A stretch of 64,000 nucleotides of DNA, taken from NCBI RefSeq assembly GCF_029688735.1, contig NZ_JARULD010000003.1:186001-250000 (forward strand), given 5' to 3'. The notes under the pieces are model-generated. The model was not told where the DNA came from and ran no database searches. It was given only the letters and a program-made list of their open reading frames with translations. This stretch comes from Qipengyuania flavescens (GTDB lineage Bacteria > Pseudomonadota > Alphaproteobacteria > Sphingomonadales > Sphingomonadaceae). A program made the position numbers and the translations under genes. Below are positions 13,241 through 26,532 of this stretch, piece by piece. Every line of letters begins with the position of its first letter. The stretch's first letter is position 1.

Positions 13241-13846
13241 ATGATTGCGAAGCTCAAAGGCCTGCTCGACGAAACCGGTGCGGACTGGGCGGTAATCGAC
13301 GTCGCGGGCGTCGGGTACCTTGTGCATTGTTCGTCCAAGACACTCGCCGCGCTTGGCGAGACCGGCGAGGCGTGCACGGTCTATACCGATCTGCAGGTCA
13401 GCGAGAACGACATGCGGTTGCTCGGTTTCGCCGAGGCCGCCGAGCGCGACTGGTTCCGCCTGCTCACCCAGGTGCAGGGCGTGGGCAGCAAGGTGGCGCT
13501 GGCAATCCTTTCCGCCCTCTCGACGGGCGAGGTGCAGCAAGCCTGCTCGCAGGGCGATGCCGCAACCGTTGCGCGCGCACAGGGTGTCGGGCCGAAGCTC
13601 GCCGGGCGGATCGTCAACGAGCTTAAGGACAAGGCGGGCGCGCTGCCCGGCGGCGGCATGGCGGGCGGTACGGCTCCCGTGACCCCGGCAGGCGGGGCAA
13701 GCGCCGATGCGGTAAGCGCGCTCGAAAACCTCGGCTTCAAGCCGGCTGTGGCGGCACGCGCCGTCGCGGCGGCACAGGGCGAACTGGGAGACGGTGCGAG
13801 CGAAGGCGATCTGATAAGAGTGGCGTTGAAGAGGGCAGCAGGATGA
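13241..13846 (+). CDS. ruvA: Holliday junction helicase subunit RuvA
   Basis: Tetrameric protein that binds Holliday junctions and loads the RuvB motor. 201 aa, normal length. The N-terminal OB fold ([11 protein letters not shown]...) is followed by the HhH domain ([13 protein letters not shown] and [19 protein letters not shown]) and, after a Gly/Pro linker, by the C-terminal domain III that touches RuvB. The stop overlaps the next start (ATGA). ruvC, often upstream, is not here; aroC lies divergently instead. Confidence 0.96.
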   Translation: MIAKLKGLLDETGADWAVIDVAGVGYLVHCSSKTLAALGETGEACTVYTDLQVSENDMRLLGFAEAAERDWFRLLTQVQGVGSKVALAILSALSTGEVQQACSQGDAATVARAQGVGPKLAGRIVNELKDKAGALPGGGMAGGTAPVTPAGGASADAVSALENLGFKPAVAARAVAAAQGELGDGASEGDLIRVALKRAAG

Positions 13847-14400
13847 AGGTCGATATCATGCGATTTGCATTTATAGCAGCAGCAGCGGCGCTACTTGGCA
13901 CCGCGGCGCAGGCACAGGACATGGATGCCTTCAAACGCGGTCCGGTCTTCGCGGATTTCGGGGCGCATGCGCCGGTCGCGGGGATGGGCGAATTGCCGGC
14001 CGATGCCGCTTTCAGGCACAGCTTCGACGTTGCCGAGGCCGCAAGCGACGGAAAGGCCAACCGCCACATCGAAAGCGCCGCGCGCTTCATCAACATGCAT
14101 GCCGCAGCCGGTGTCGATCCGGAGAACATCCAGGTCGCGGTCGTCGTCCACGGCGGCGCGTCGCTCGACTTGCTGCGCGAAGCTGCATGGCAGGCGAAGG
14201 GCAAGGAGGGCGCCAACGGCAGCCACGCGCTGGTCCGCGCCTTGCTCGACGAAGGCGTGCGCGTGATCCTCTGCGGCCAGAGCGCGGCGGCGCACGACAT
14301 CACGCAGGCGGACCTGATCCCCGGCGTCGAAATGGCGCTCTCCGCCATGACGGCCCATGCGCTGTTGCAGCAGGCAGGCTATTCGGTGAACCCGTTTTGA
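13843..14400 (+). CDS. Exported DsrE/F-like protein
   Basis: 185 aa with a signal peptide (hydrophobic stretch ending TAAQAQ); ATG 13858 is an alternative start that shortens the n-region. The mature part resembles the DsrE/DsrF-like fold: [14 protein letters not shown], a hydrophobic strand [15 protein letters not shown] with one Cys, and a final helix. DsrE-type proteins handle sulfur in sulfur oxidisers, but periplasmic versions like this have no assigned role. It overlaps ruvA by 4 nt and the next small gene by 4 nt, so it is translated as part of the ruv operon. Confidence 0.75.
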   Translation: MKVDIMRFAFIAAAAALLGTAAQAQDMDAFKRGPVFADFGAHAPVAGMGELPADAAFRHSFDVAEAASDGKANRHIESAARFINMHAAAGVDPENIQVAVVVHGGASLDLLREAAWQAKGKEGANGSHALVRALLDEGVRVILCGQSAAAHDITQADLIPGVEMALSAMTAHALLQQAGYSVNPF

Positions 14401-14536
14401 GGAAACTGCTCGCCTTGGCTGCGAGTTTCGCCCTAGGCTCTGTCGCAGGATGGCAGGCCAAGAATTTCCTTGATGTGGATGCCTGCATCGACGCGGGCGG
14501 CGCTTGGAATTACCGCACCGGATCGTGCAGGACAGA

Positions 14537-14540
<4 letters not shown>
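14397..14540 (+). CDS. 47-aa membrane-anchored or exported small protein in the ruv operon
   Basis: Small gene between the DsrE-like gene and ruvB. The likely start is TTG at 14397, overlapping the previous stop as TTGA; the stop TGA overlaps the ruvB ATG (ATGA). The protein begins [18 protein letters not shown], a positive n-region and hydrophobic segment like a signal peptide or anchor, then a short tail with two cysteines ([10 protein letters not shown] and GSCRTE). Exact 4-nt overlaps on both sides and coding-like codons support it. No family recognised. Confidence 0.65.
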
Positions 14541-15562
<1,022 letters not shown>

Positions 15563-15778
15563 GGCTATCAGGCGGCCGTAACGATTGGAGGGGCGGTGGT
15601 CCCGATTCGGGACGCAGCCGGTGTAAGGCTCGCTTTTCGGAGCGAAATTACCATTCTGCGGTACTGAAGAAGTAAGGAATCGCACGCAAGGCCGGGATTC
15701 GGCAGAACGGTGCGGACAGGGGTCCGGCAAGATCAGGGGGAAGGGCCCCGGTCGAAGGGCCGCGAAGGGAAGCAGTCG

Positions 15779-16807
15779 ATGTCGGTCAAATCAGCTCTTG
15801 CCAAATTGTCGGCCACCGCTGCGGGTGGTGCGCTGGTTGCCGGCGGCGCCGTGCATGTGGCGGAGCGTCCGGTCACCGACAATCCGCAATACAAGGCGCA
15901 GGCCGTCAAGCAGGTGAAGCAAGTGAAGCAGGCCAAACCGGTCGTTCGCACCCTGCCGCGCCGCGCCGCGCGCACCATTCCGCCGCGCCCGATCGAATGC
16001 GTGCCTTACGATTCGCCGCTGGCTTCAGAGAACCCCGACAATATCTGCCCGCCCGTCTATCGCGAGGCGATGGTGCCCGTGCCTGTCCCGCCGCTCCCTG
16101 AAGCGGCACCGGTAGTCGCCGGTGGCGGCAGCGCGCGATCGATCCCGTCGGGCGGCTATGGCGGCGGATACGGCGGCGGCTTCGGTGGCGGCTTCTTCGG
16201 AGGGTTCTTCGGCGGCGGTGGCGGTGGCGGCAGCGTCGTCGTCAATTCGACCACGACGACCGGCGGCGAATTGCCCGACATCGATATCGACGTCTCGACC
16301 TCGACATCCAGCGGCGGCACGTCGACCTCGACTTCGACCGGCGGCAGCTCCAGCTCGACCTCGACCTCGACCGGCGAAGTGTCGACCTCGACCGGCGCGG
16401 TTTCGACCAGCACCGGCGCGGTCTCGACCTCCACCGGCGAAGTCAGCACGACAACGACCAGCAGCTCGTCCGGCGATGTCTCGAGCAGTTCCTCCGGCGA
16501 CGTGTCGACCAGCACCTCGACTTCGACCTCGGGAGACGTTTCCACGAGTACCTCGACTTCGGGCAATGTGACGACCAGCACGAGTTCGTCCAGTTCGACC
16601 AGCAGCTCTTCGTCGAGTTCGACCAGTTCGAGCACGTCGAGCTCATCCAGCACGAGCACCAGCAGTTCGACTTCGGGCTCCACTACCGGTAGCACGAGCG
16701 GCACCGAAGTCCCTGCGCCGCCGATGATGGCGCTGTTCGGGATGGCGGCGGCAGCCGTGCTCGGACGGCGCAAGTTCCGGATAAAGCGCGGCGCCGGCCA
16801 GGTCTGA
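15779..16807 (+). CDS. Ser/Thr/Gly-rich exported protein with PEP-CTERM-like tail
   Basis: 342 aa from ATG 15779 with a GAAGGGAAG ribosome site. The N-terminus has a weak signal-like segment (ALVAGGAVHVA), then a Lys/Pro-rich region, a Gly-Tyr/Phe repeat (about residues 122-150), and about 150 residues of near-pure Ser/Thr with occasional Gly, Asp and Val (STSTS repeats). The end is EVPAPPMMALFGMAAAAVLGRRK: a Pro motif, a hydrophobic helix and a basic tail, the layout of PEP-CTERM sorting signals recognised by exosortase. The repeats suggest a glycosylated or stalk-like surface protein. The minus strand shows a long open frame that is only a shadow. Confidence 0.65.
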   Translation: MSVKSALAKLSATAAGGALVAGGAVHVAERPVTDNPQYKAQAVKQVKQVKQAKPVVRTLPRRAARTIPPRPIECVPYDSPLASENPDNICPPVYREAMVPVPVPPLPEAAPVVAGGGSARSIPSGGYGGGYGGGFGGGFFGGFFGGGGGGGSVVVNSTTTTGGELPDIDIDVSTSTSSGGTSTSTSTGGSSSSTSTSTGEVSTSTGAVSTSTGAVSTSTGEVSTTTTSSSSGDVSSSSSGDVSTSTSTSTSGDVSTSTSTSGNVTTSTSSSSSTSSSSSSSTSSSTSSSSSTSTSSSTSGSTTGSTSGTEVPAPPMMALFGMAAAAVLGRRKFRIKRGAGQV

Positions 16808-16823
16808 CCGCTGGCGTGCGGGT

Positions 16824-17540
16824 CTAACGGTAGTTCCGGCTCCATTCGCCCAGGCGATACCATTGGGTAATCACATATTTGCGGCCTGCCATCACCGGCA
16901 GTGCCGCGTGGCGCGTATTGCGGTTCGGGTGGCCCTTGCGGTCCATGTTGTTCCAGGCGACCAATAGCCCCGGCTCGGGCGTAATCGTCAGGTTCAGGCG
17001 CGGGAATTCTGTCGCCCCGCCTCCTTCTACCGCGTTGAGATAGACCATGGCCGACCAGCTGCGCTGTCCGCCGCGCCTGCGTTCCTGCCGCCAATGCGGG
17101 CGCTCGCTGCGGAAGAAATCGCAATGGTGGCGGTATTCCTCGCCTTCGAGATAGCGCTGTCCCTGGATCGTCTCCGCATGGTTGCGATCGATGCCGAGCG
17201 ATTCGTCGATCCTCCGGCCCAGTGCTACGGTCTCCGCCGCTTCGGTAGCGAAGAAATGCGTCGAGCTGGTCCGGCCGGAGGGATATTGGCTTTCAGAAAA
17301 CAGCGTGGAGGGGCGCAAGCGGCTTTCGATGATCGTCACCAGACTGGCGCATTCCTCGGCGGTCAGGAAGCCGGGGATCAGGAACAGGTCCGCCTTGCGC
17401 CCGCCGCGCTCTTCGGCGCGCGGATTGGCTTCCAGTCGTGCGCGGACTTCGTCGCCAATCCTTGCCAGTTTGACAGGGTCGGCCATCGGATCGGGCGTGG
17501 TGCCGCCGACGATCTGTGCGAGGCGCGTACGAAGCGACAT
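16824..17540 (-). CDS. 2-oxoglutarate/Fe(II) prolyl 4-hydroxylase-type oxygenase
   Basis: 238 aa from ATG 17540. The C-terminal double-stranded beta-helix matches the prolyl 4-hydroxylase alpha-subunit family: HHCDFF provides the H-x-D iron ligands, and KGHPNRNTRHAALPV the distal His and downstream basic residue for 2-oxoglutarate. The N-terminal part ends with LFLIPGFLTAEEC, typical of the family. The protein substrate is unknown. It follows acnA and the rhodanese gene on the same strand with only 16 nt before its ATG, so it is probably co-transcribed. Confidence 0.85.
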   Translation of the reverse strand: MSLRTRLAQIVGGTTPDPMADPVKLARIGDEVRARLEANPRAEERGGRKADLFLIPGFLTAEECASLVTIIESRLRPSTLFSESQYPSGRTSSTHFFATEAAETVALGRRIDESLGIDRNHAETIQGQRYLEGEEYRHHCDFFRSERPHWRQERRRGGQRSWSAMVYLNAVEGGGATEFPRLNLTITPEPGLLVAWNNMDRKGHPNRNTRHAALPVMAGRKYVITQWYRLGEWSRNYR

Positions 17541-17556
17541 ATCGCGCCGCTTATCC

Positions 17557-17975
17557 TCAGTCGCGTTGGACAGACAGCCCGGCGGCTTCCCAGGCGAGAA
17601 TGCCGCCCTCGAGATGCACCGCGTCGCGACCCGTAGCCTCCGCCAGACGTTCCGCAGCGATTCCGGAGCGACGGTCCGACCGGCAATAGAGCATGCGCTT
17701 GGCGCCGTTCGTATCGGGCAGGGCGGTAGGATCGAACCGGTCGAGCGGGATATTGACCGCCCCTTCGAGATGGCCCTGTGCAAACTCCTCCGGAGTGCGC
17801 ACGTCGATCAGCTGGATCGGTTCACCGGCCTCCAGCCGTGTCGAGAGCGCGCGCGGCTCGATCGTCAGGACGCCGGCGTCGACACCTGCGATCCGTGTCT
17901 CCTCGGCCTGCGCTCCGCTACCGGCACAGGCGGCGAGAAGCCCCGCCGCCAGACCGGCGAAGAGCGCCTGCCTGA

Positions 17976-17979
<4 letters not shown>
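17557..17979 (-). CDS. Rhodanese-domain lipoprotein
   Basis: 140 aa from GTG 17979, which overlaps the acnA stop as GTGA. The signal peptide ends with lipobox LAAC (Cys17). One rhodanese domain follows ([17 protein letters not shown]), with active-site loop YCRSDRRS; the Cys would carry a persulfide. Periplasmic sulfurtransferase role and acceptor are unknown. A longer frame upstream lies inside acnA and is ignored. Confidence 0.85.
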
Positions 17980-20651
<2,672 letters not shown>

Positions 20652-20882
20652 GCGCGCGATATTCCTTTCAGTTGAGAGCCGTCACCGGACCAATGGTCGG
20701 GGCGGCCTAATGTGCCGCGCACCTGCGCGCAAAACGGGCAAAAATCAAGGGTCCTGCGCGATTCGGCAACGGCAATACGGGAACGGAAAGGCCGCTTCAG
20801 GCCTTATTAAGGCAAAATCATGGCAATCTTGGTTGCAAGGAGCGCGTGAAGCGCCCGCACTGCGACCACAAGGGGAACATCA

Positions 20883-21032
20883 ATGGGTTCGCAAACCACC
20901 AAACGGCAGCGCACGAAGCACACCGTCCGCACGGCGATAATCGCCGGATCGCTTATCGTGGCAGGCTGCTTCACCGCCGCCTTCACCTTCGCGGAAGAAA
21001 CCGCGACGGCGGCCGAGCGACCGGTCCGCTAG
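20883..21032 (+). CDS. 49-aa single-pass membrane protein
   Basis: Small gene with a good ribosome site (AGGGGAAC) 8 nt before ATG 20883. The N-terminus is basic and polar (KRQRTKHTVR), then one hydrophobic segment (AIIAGSLIVAGCFTAAFTF), then a short acidic/Ala-rich tail. Its TAG is part of a CTAG shared with the stop of the convergent EamA gene. No family recognised; codon use fits the genome. Confidence 0.6.
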   Translation: MGSQTTKRQRTKHTVRTAIIAGSLIVAGCFTAAFTFAEETATAAERPVR

Positions 21033-21916
21033 ACGGCAGCTGGTTCCGGACGGACGCCGGTGGTTGCAATCCAGCAGCCCGCCACGATCAGGACTGCGCC
21101 GCCTGCCGCGGTCCACGTTACATTCTCGCCCAGCATGAGCCAGCCGAAAAGCGAGGCCCAAACGAAGCCTGAGTATTCGAGCGGGACCAGCACTTGGGCC
21201 TCGGCCCGCGCATAGGCCCAGGCCATCGTCAGTGCGCCGCCTACCGTCAGGAGCGCGCCCGCTGTCACGTCGCCGAGCGCCTCGGTTGGCGGGAGGCTGA
21301 ACAGGAAGGGCGCGGCCAGCAGGTAGATGCAGCCAGCGATCCCCATGTAGAATGTCGCGACTTCCAGCGGCTTCGCCACCAAGGCCTGCTGGCGCTGCAG
21401 CACCAGGTTCCAGGCGTACAGTAGCGCCGAGAGTGTGATCGAAGCGAGGCCGATCATCGTGTCTTCGTTGAGATTGCCCCTGCCGAACTTGCCCCCCACG
21501 ATTACCAGTACGCCCACGAGACCCAGCACTGCGCCCCAGACCGCGCGCGGACGCAGGCGCTCGCCGAGCAGGAATGCCGCGAGATAAAGCGAGACGATCG
21601 GCGCGACGAAAGAGATTGCGATCGTTTCCGCCAGCGGCAGCTTTGTCAGCGCGAAGAAGAAGGTCAGCGCCATGATCGAGCCGACCGCCCCGCGCGTCAG
21701 GTGGATTTTCATCACGGCGCGGGCAGGCCATTTGGAGCGAAGCGCCAGCCAGATCGGCGCTACGACTGCAAAGGCGATCCCTGCCCGCAGCAGCGCGGCC
21801 ATATAGGCGCCCATCGCCAGCGCGGCGGTTTTCATGAAGGCATCCATCAGCGAAAGCATCGCGATACCTGCAGCGGTCGCCAGCACGGGCCTGAGAGGGG
21901 ATGCGGACGCGCTCAT
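21029..21916 (-). CDS. EamA/DMT-family transporter
   Basis: Ten-helix drug/metabolite exporter with two EamA repeats, 295 aa from ATG 21916 (TTG 21955 possible). The second repeat contains LEYSGFVWASLFGWLMLGE, the family's typical PLxxxxxAxxxGxxxLGE region. The substrate is unknown; RhtA-like amino-acid or nucleoside export is common in the family. Its stop shares a CTAG with the small gene on the other strand. It is divergent from the L,D-transpeptidase. Confidence 0.88.
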   Translation of the reverse strand: MSASASPLRPVLATAAGIAMLSLMDAFMKTAALAMGAYMAALLRAGIAFAVVAPIWLALRSKWPARAVMKIHLTRGAVGSIMALTFFFALTKLPLAETIAISFVAPIVSLYLAAFLLGERLRPRAVWGAVLGLVGVLVIVGGKFGRGNLNEDTMIGLASITLSALLYAWNLVLQRQQALVAKPLEVATFYMGIAGCIYLLAAPFLFSLPPTEALGDVTAGALLTVGGALTMAWAYARAEAQVLVPLEYSGFVWASLFGWLMLGENVTWTAAGGAVLIVAGCWIATTGVRPEPAAV

Positions 21917-22064
21917 CCGTGCGTCACTAGGGGCGAGGTGCGGCTTCGTCACCAAATTGTCGCCAGTTCAGCCTTTCGACAGAGTGTTTCTTGGACAGTC
22001 GCAGGCAATCGCTTATATTGCCGCTGTCCGCCAATGGGGACTGGCGGCGCAACTGGTGGAACAG

Positions 22065-23489
22065 ATGACCAAGATGAAATTCCTTATCGGCACTGCGTGC
22101 GGCGCAGCGCTCGTCGCAACCTCGGCCTTGGCGCAGGACAATGCGCCGGAAAACCTCCTGCCGCCCGAGCCCGAAAAGGTCAGCGAGCCGCTGCCCGACA
22201 TGCGCGAAGCCGCGCCGGAGATGAACGCGCAGCAGAGCGTCGACGATGCCTTCGGCGATATCCGCATGCGCAGCGGCGAGGTGGTGCAGGAAATACCTTC
22301 GCTGGTCGGCGAATGGAGCGCCGCCGATGCGGCCAAGCTGCTCGCCTTCATCCCGACCGTCGAAGCCGAAGGGCTGGTCCCGGCTGACTACGACAGCGCA
22401 GCCCTCCAGTCCGCGATCATGGCGGGCGAGAGCCCTGCGCTCAACGAAATTGCCAGCCAAATCTTCGTGTGGCTGGTCGAGGATCTGCGCGACGGCCGCA
22501 CGCCGATGGACGCGCGCAAGCAGTGGTTCGTGGTCGATCCCGATGCCGACACCAACCCCACGCACAAGCTGCTCGAGAATGCGCTCGCCACTGGCCAGAT
22601 CGCCGAGACGCTGGCGTCGCTCAATCCCGTCGCGCCCGATTACGCGCGGCTCAAGGAAGAGCTGGCTAAGACCACCGATGCGAAATCGCGTAAGCTGATC
22701 CGTGCGAACATGGACCGCTGGCGCTGGCTGGGGCAGGACCTCGGCAAGCGGTACCTGCTCACCAATGTGCCGGAGTATCAGCTGCGGCTGACAGTCAACG
22801 ACCGGATCATCAAGAATTACCGCGTGGTGGTCGGCAAGCCCGGCCGCACCGCGACGCCGCAGCTCGCCGAGATGGTCGAGGCGGTGATCTACAATCCGAC
22901 CTGGACGGTGCCGCAATCGATCGTGAAGGGCGAAGGTCTGGGCGCGAAGGTGCTGGGCAATCCCGGCTGGGCGCGGGCCAATGGCTACAAGGCGACCAAG
23001 GGTGCCAACGGTTGGGTCACGGTGGTGCAGCAGCCGGGCCCGGGCAATTCGCTCGGCCTGATGAAGCTCGACATGCCGAACGAGCATGCGATCTTCCTCC
23101 ACGACACGCCGAGCCGCCACCTGTTCGCCCAAGACAACCGCGCATTGAGCCACGGCTGCATCCGCGTGCAGGGTGCGCGCGAACTGGCGATGACCATGTC
23201 GATGCTGGGCAATGCGAAAAGCAAGGAAGACCTGCCGCGCATTCAGGAGGAAGTCTCCGAGATCACCCAGAGTGGCGAATACACGCGCTATGCGATGGAA
23301 CGGCAGTGGCCGGTCTACATCACTTATTTCACCATGGGCGTGGACGTGAACGGCAATCTGACCAAGTTCGCCGACATCTATGGCCGCGACGCTCCGGTGC
23401 TCGCCGCGCTGGACGCTCCGCGCCAGCGCGACCGCGCGCGCAAGACGAGCGAGGAAGCCGTCGAAATCATCGACGACATGCAGACCTAG
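22065..23489 (+). CDS. L,D-transpeptidase, YcbB/LdtD-like
   Basis: Periplasmic enzyme that makes 3-3 peptidoglycan cross-links or attaches proteins to the wall. 474 aa from ATG 22065; a signal peptide ends in ATSALAQ. Residues ~60-220 form the long N-terminal/peptidoglycan-binding part, and the YkuD domain starts near 240 (YQLRLTVNDRIIKNYRVVVG). The catalytic motif is SHGCIRV with an upstream His in FLHDTPS. The stop shares a CTAG with the convergent membrane-protein gene. Confidence 0.92.
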   Translation: MTKMKFLIGTACGAALVATSALAQDNAPENLLPPEPEKVSEPLPDMREAAPEMNAQQSVDDAFGDIRMRSGEVVQEIPSLVGEWSAADAAKLLAFIPTVEAEGLVPADYDSAALQSAIMAGESPALNEIASQIFVWLVEDLRDGRTPMDARKQWFVVDPDADTNPTHKLLENALATGQIAETLASLNPVAPDYARLKEELAKTTDAKSRKLIRANMDRWRWLGQDLGKRYLLTNVPEYQLRLTVNDRIIKNYRVVVGKPGRTATPQLAEMVEAVIYNPTWTVPQSIVKGEGLGAKVLGNPGWARANGYKATKGANGWVTVVQQPGPGNSLGLMKLDMPNEHAIFLHDTPSRHLFAQDNRALSHGCIRVQGARELAMTMSMLGNAKSKEDLPRIQEEVSEITQSGEYTRYAMERQWPVYITYFTMGVDVNGNLTKFADIYGRDAPVLAALDAPRQRDRARKTSEEAVEIIDDMQT

Positions 23490-23905
23490 GAAGGCATCGA
23501 GCCTTCGATCCGCCACTTTCGTTTCAGCATTTCGTGCCACAGGCTAAGTGCTGCGGCGAAGGCGAAGGGGCCGGCCAGGGAGAAAGGGCCGGCAAGCCTT
23601 TGCCAGAGAGTCTCATCCTCGTAACTGAAGATCACTGCGAAGATGAGGATCGGTACGGTTGTAAAAAAGAAGATGATGCCCAGCGCCGCATAGCGAGGTG
23701 TGCCGATCCGGTCGACGACCACTGCTGCGATCGCACCAAAAGTGGCGAGCGACGCAATGACGAAAGGTGCCGCAACCAGCGGAATGATCGTGAAAGCGGC
23801 AAGAAACAGGCCGGGCCCGGCGCCAAAGCCGTCCGGTCCGCCGCCGCCGTCGAATGCTATCAGTAACTGAAGTATTCCAACGTAGAGCAACCCGCCGCCG
23901 AACAT
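23486..23905 (-). CDS. Four-helix membrane protein, unknown function
   Basis: 139 aa from ATG 23905. Hydrophobic segments around residues 5-18, 33-62, 73-93 and 108-122, with a Gly-rich loop after the first. The frame is open far upstream but only as an off-frame shadow of the neighbouring transpeptidase gene. The ribosome site is weak, so the start is uncertain. It follows the YkuD_2 gene on the same strand (68 nt) and its stop shares a CTAG with the convergent L,D-transpeptidase gene. Confidence 0.6.
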   Translation of the reverse strand: MFGGGLLYVGILQLLIAFDGGGGPDGFGAGPGLFLAAFTIIPLVAAPFVIASLATFGAIAAVVVDRIGTPRYAALGIIFFFTTVPILIFAVIFSYEDETLWQRLAGPFSLAGPFAFAAALSLWHEMLKRKWRIEGSMPS

Positions 23906-23973
23906 TCCGAAGATCAGCGGGCGAAGCGGGAGATCGCCGACTTCGCGGAAGCCGAGCGCTCCTCTTGTGTGGC

Positions 23974-24672
23974 TCAGAACGCCCCCGGCACCGTTTGTTC
24001 GAAGGTCCCGCCGCCTTCTCGTCGCAGCAATTCCTGTGACGCGACGCGCCGACCGTCGCTCTGGATGCCGAGGCTGTCGGCGTAGAGCAGGCGTCCGCCC
24101 GACAGGTCGATCAGGGCGCGGTCGAACTGCTCGGGACCCATGGCGAAGCAGCCGTTCGAGCGGCCGAGGCGGCCCCAGCGGGCGACATGCTCGGGCGTGG
24201 CATAGCCGGCCTTGTGCATCACGATGGCGCGGGGCAGGGCATTGGAATTGGTCGGGTCGAGCCCGTCGAGCCGGATCGAGGTGCCGAACTTTCCGACATA
24301 CCAGCTGCGCGTCATGTAAGCGCCGCGGCTGGTACAGTGCGAGCCTTCGACATTCGAATAGCGGTCGAGCCACCCGTCGTGCTCCGGATCGGAGCCGTCG
24401 CCATGGCTGACATGGTAGTTCGCCACCCGCTCGTTCTCGACATCGACGAAATAGAACCGCCGCTCCGCCGAATGGACGCCGAAATCGGCGATCCCGACGA
24501 TGTCCCGCTTCCAGATATTCCCGCCGACACGGGCGAGTTGTTCGCGCGCAATCTCGATCAGCACACGGTCGCGAGCGGCATAAGGATTGACTTGGGCAAA
24601 CACGCGCGCGGGAACGGCAGCGATTGCACCCGCTGCCAGCGTCCCCGTCAGAAGATCGCGCCGTTTCATCAA
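23974..24672 (-). CDS. Murein L,D-transpeptidase catalytic-domain protein (YkuD_2)
   Basis: 232 aa with an MKRRDLLTG start that looks like a Tat signal peptide. The mature part matches the YkuD_2/L,D-transpeptidase catalytic-domain family: VANYHVSHGDGSDPEHDG, then SHCTSRGAYMT, MHKAGYATP, and SNGCFAMGP with the catalytic Cys. Probably trims or cross-links peptidoglycan in the periplasm. The context agrees, as a second L,D-transpeptidase lies 500 nt away. Confidence 0.85.
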   Translation of the reverse strand: MMKRRDLLTGTLAAGAIAAVPARVFAQVNPYAARDRVLIEIAREQLARVGGNIWKRDIVGIADFGVHSAERRFYFVDVENERVANYHVSHGDGSDPEHDGWLDRYSNVEGSHCTSRGAYMTRSWYVGKFGTSIRLDGLDPTNSNALPRAIVMHKAGYATPEHVARWGRLGRSNGCFAMGPEQFDRALIDLSGGRLLYADSLGIQSDGRRVASQELLRREGGGTFEQTVPGAF

Positions 24673-24724
24673 CCCTGATGTAGCAGAGCTGCCATAACGG
24701 CACCATGAACATTTAATCGGGTCG

Positions 24725-25258
24725 TCACCCGCCGAGCACCATCCGGTCGCTTTCGATACGGACCGGCTCGATGGTGCGCAGGAAGCTCTGGCCGAGCAGC
24801 GACACGCCGAGGCCCTCGGGCACGATCACGCCGTGGACATTGGTTGCTTCGTGGCCGCCGAGCGAGACATGGTCGAGCTGGACGCTTACGCCATAGACCG
24901 GCCCGCTCGCCCCTTGGGCTACCGCGCGCACATCGGCATCGTTCCAGTAGAGCCCAGCCGCGCGCGCATCCGCGCCCGTGAGGGCGACCATGCTGGCGCC
25001 GGTATCGACCATGAAATTCACCGGCGTGCCATTGATCGTCACGCTGGCATAGAAATGCCCGTCGCCTTCGCGCGGCAGGATCGTTTCGCCCGAAGTCCAG
25101 GCGGCATAGCTCTTGTCGGCTTGGGCCTGCGCGATTTCGGCCTTTGCCTCGGCGATCCCTGCCGCATCGCCTTCCGCAGACGCATCAGCATCGGTGCCGC
25201 CCCATACGATGGCGACGAAGGAGCCGGCTGCTACGGCAAAGAAGAGGGCCTCGCGCAT
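24725..25258 (-). CDS. Membrane-anchored retropepsin-like aspartic protease
   Basis: 177 aa. An N-terminal hydrophobic segment (FFAVAAGSFVAIVW) anchors or exports the protein; a helical linker reaches to about residue 60. The clan AA retropepsin domain follows, with the catalytic MVDTGASMVAL motif near residue 84 and the closing VSLLGQSFL strand. Such TIGR02281-type proteases are common in proteobacteria; substrates are unknown. Confidence 0.85.
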   Translation of the reverse strand: MREALFFAVAAGSFVAIVWGGTDADASAEGDAAGIAEAKAEIAQAQADKSYAAWTSGETILPREGDGHFYASVTINGTPVNFMVDTGASMVALTGADARAAGLYWNDADVRAVAQGASGPVYGVSVQLDHVSLGGHEATNVHGVIVPEGLGVSLLGQSFLRTIEPVRIESDRMVLGG

Positions 25259-25319
25259 GCGAACGAATGTCGCAGGCCAAGCTTAAAAACGGGTAAAGCG
25301 AACAGTCGCCTGGGGGAGG

Positions 25320-26462
25320 TTATTCCGCCGCTTCCTTCGCATGCGGGTCGAAGGCAATCGCATCGCCCGCCTCGATCAGTGCGGCCTTTTCCTCGACCAG
25401 CTTCACGATATGGTCGAGCATGTCCTCGCTCTCGATATGGTGGTCCTTCACGCCCGAGAGATAGACCATATGCTTGCCGCTGCCGCCGCCGGTCAGGCCG
25501 ATATCGGTCTCGCGCGCTTCGCCGGGGCCGTTGACCACGCAGCCGAGGACCGAGAGGCTCATCGGCGTCTTGATGTGCTCCAGCCGCTTTTCCAGCGCTT
25601 CGACCGTCCGGATCACGTCGAAACCCTGGCGCGAGCAACTGGGGCATGACACCACCCGCACGCCGCGGGTACGCAGGCCGAGCGATTTGAGAATTTCGTA
25701 GCCGACCTTCACTTCCTGCTCGGGCTCGGCGGAGAGCGAGACGCGGATCGTGTCGCCGATCCCGGCCCACAGCAGGCTGCCGATGCCGAGCGCACTCTTG
25801 ACCGTGCCGCCGACCAGCCCGCCCGCTTCGGTAATGCCGAGATGCAAGGGACAATCGACTGCCTCGGCAAGCCCGTGATAGGCCGCGACGGCGAGGAACA
25901 CGTCGCTCGCCTTCACCGCTACCTTGTATTCATGAAAGTCGTGATCCTGCAGCAGCTTGATATGGTCGAGCGCGCTTTCGATCAGCGCTTCTGGGCATGG
26001 TTCGCCGTATTTTTCCAGCAAGTGTTTTTCGAGGCTGCCCGCATTCACGCCGATGCGGATCGCGCAGCCATTGGCCTTGGCCGCGCGGACGACCTCGGCC
26101 ACGCGCTCGCTACTGCCGATATTGCCCGGATTGATCCGCAGGCAGGCCGCGCCCTTGTCGGCCGCCTCAAGCGCGCGCTTGTAGTGGAAGTGGATGTCCG
26201 CGACGATCGGCACGCTGGCCGCACGCGTGATTTTGTCGAAATGCTCAGTCGATTCCTCGGTCGGGCAGGACACGCGGATGATATCCGCGCCCGCATCCTC
26301 GCAGCGGCGGATCTGGTCGATCGTCGCGCCCACATCCTCGGTCGGCGTATTGGTCATGGTCTGCACGGTGATCGGCGCATCGCCCCCCACGGGGACGTTA
26401 CCGACCATGATCTGGCGGGACTGGCGGCGCTCGATATCGCGCCAAGGGCGTACGGAAGACAT
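25320..26462 (-). CDS. ispG: 4-hydroxy-3-methylbut-2-enyl diphosphate synthase
   Basis: MEP-pathway enzyme converting MEcPP to HMBPP with a [4Fe-4S] cluster. 380 aa from ATG 26462 (MSSVRPW); the 230-codon upstream extension is the antisense of zntB. TIM-barrel start [17 protein letters not shown] and the cluster cysteines in CPSCSRQG and [11 protein letters not shown] are present. Divergent from zntB with 70 nt between starts. Feeds carotenoid and quinone synthesis. Confidence 0.96.
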   Translation of the reverse strand: MSSVRPWRDIERRQSRQIMVGNVPVGGDAPITVQTMTNTPTEDVGATIDQIRRCEDAGADIIRVSCPTEESTEHFDKITRAASVPIVADIHFHYKRALEAADKGAACLRINPGNIGSSERVAEVVRAAKANGCAIRIGVNAGSLEKHLLEKYGEPCPEALIESALDHIKLLQDHDFHEYKVAVKASDVFLAVAAYHGLAEAVDCPLHLGITEAGGLVGGTVKSALGIGSLLWAGIGDTIRVSLSAEPEQEVKVGYEILKSLGLRTRGVRVVSCPSCSRQGFDVIRTVEALEKRLEHIKTPMSLSVLGCVVNGPGEARETDIGLTGGGSGKHMVYLSGVKDHHIESEDMLDHIVKLVEEKAALIEAGDAIAFDPHAKEAAE

Positions 26463-26532
26463 GGGTGTCGATATAGAGGGCCGATGATGAAGGGGCAATG
26501 ACAAGCGCCGCGCGCTGCGGCATGACGCGTTC

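Noticed and set aside
16260-16700. Short-period repeats that could suggest a CRISPR array
   Set aside because: They are Ser/Thr codon repeats in one open frame, without constant repeat/spacer lengths.
21927-23540. 537-codon minus-strand frame
   Set aside because: Antisense of the L,D-transpeptidase; His/Arg-rich translation without any domain.
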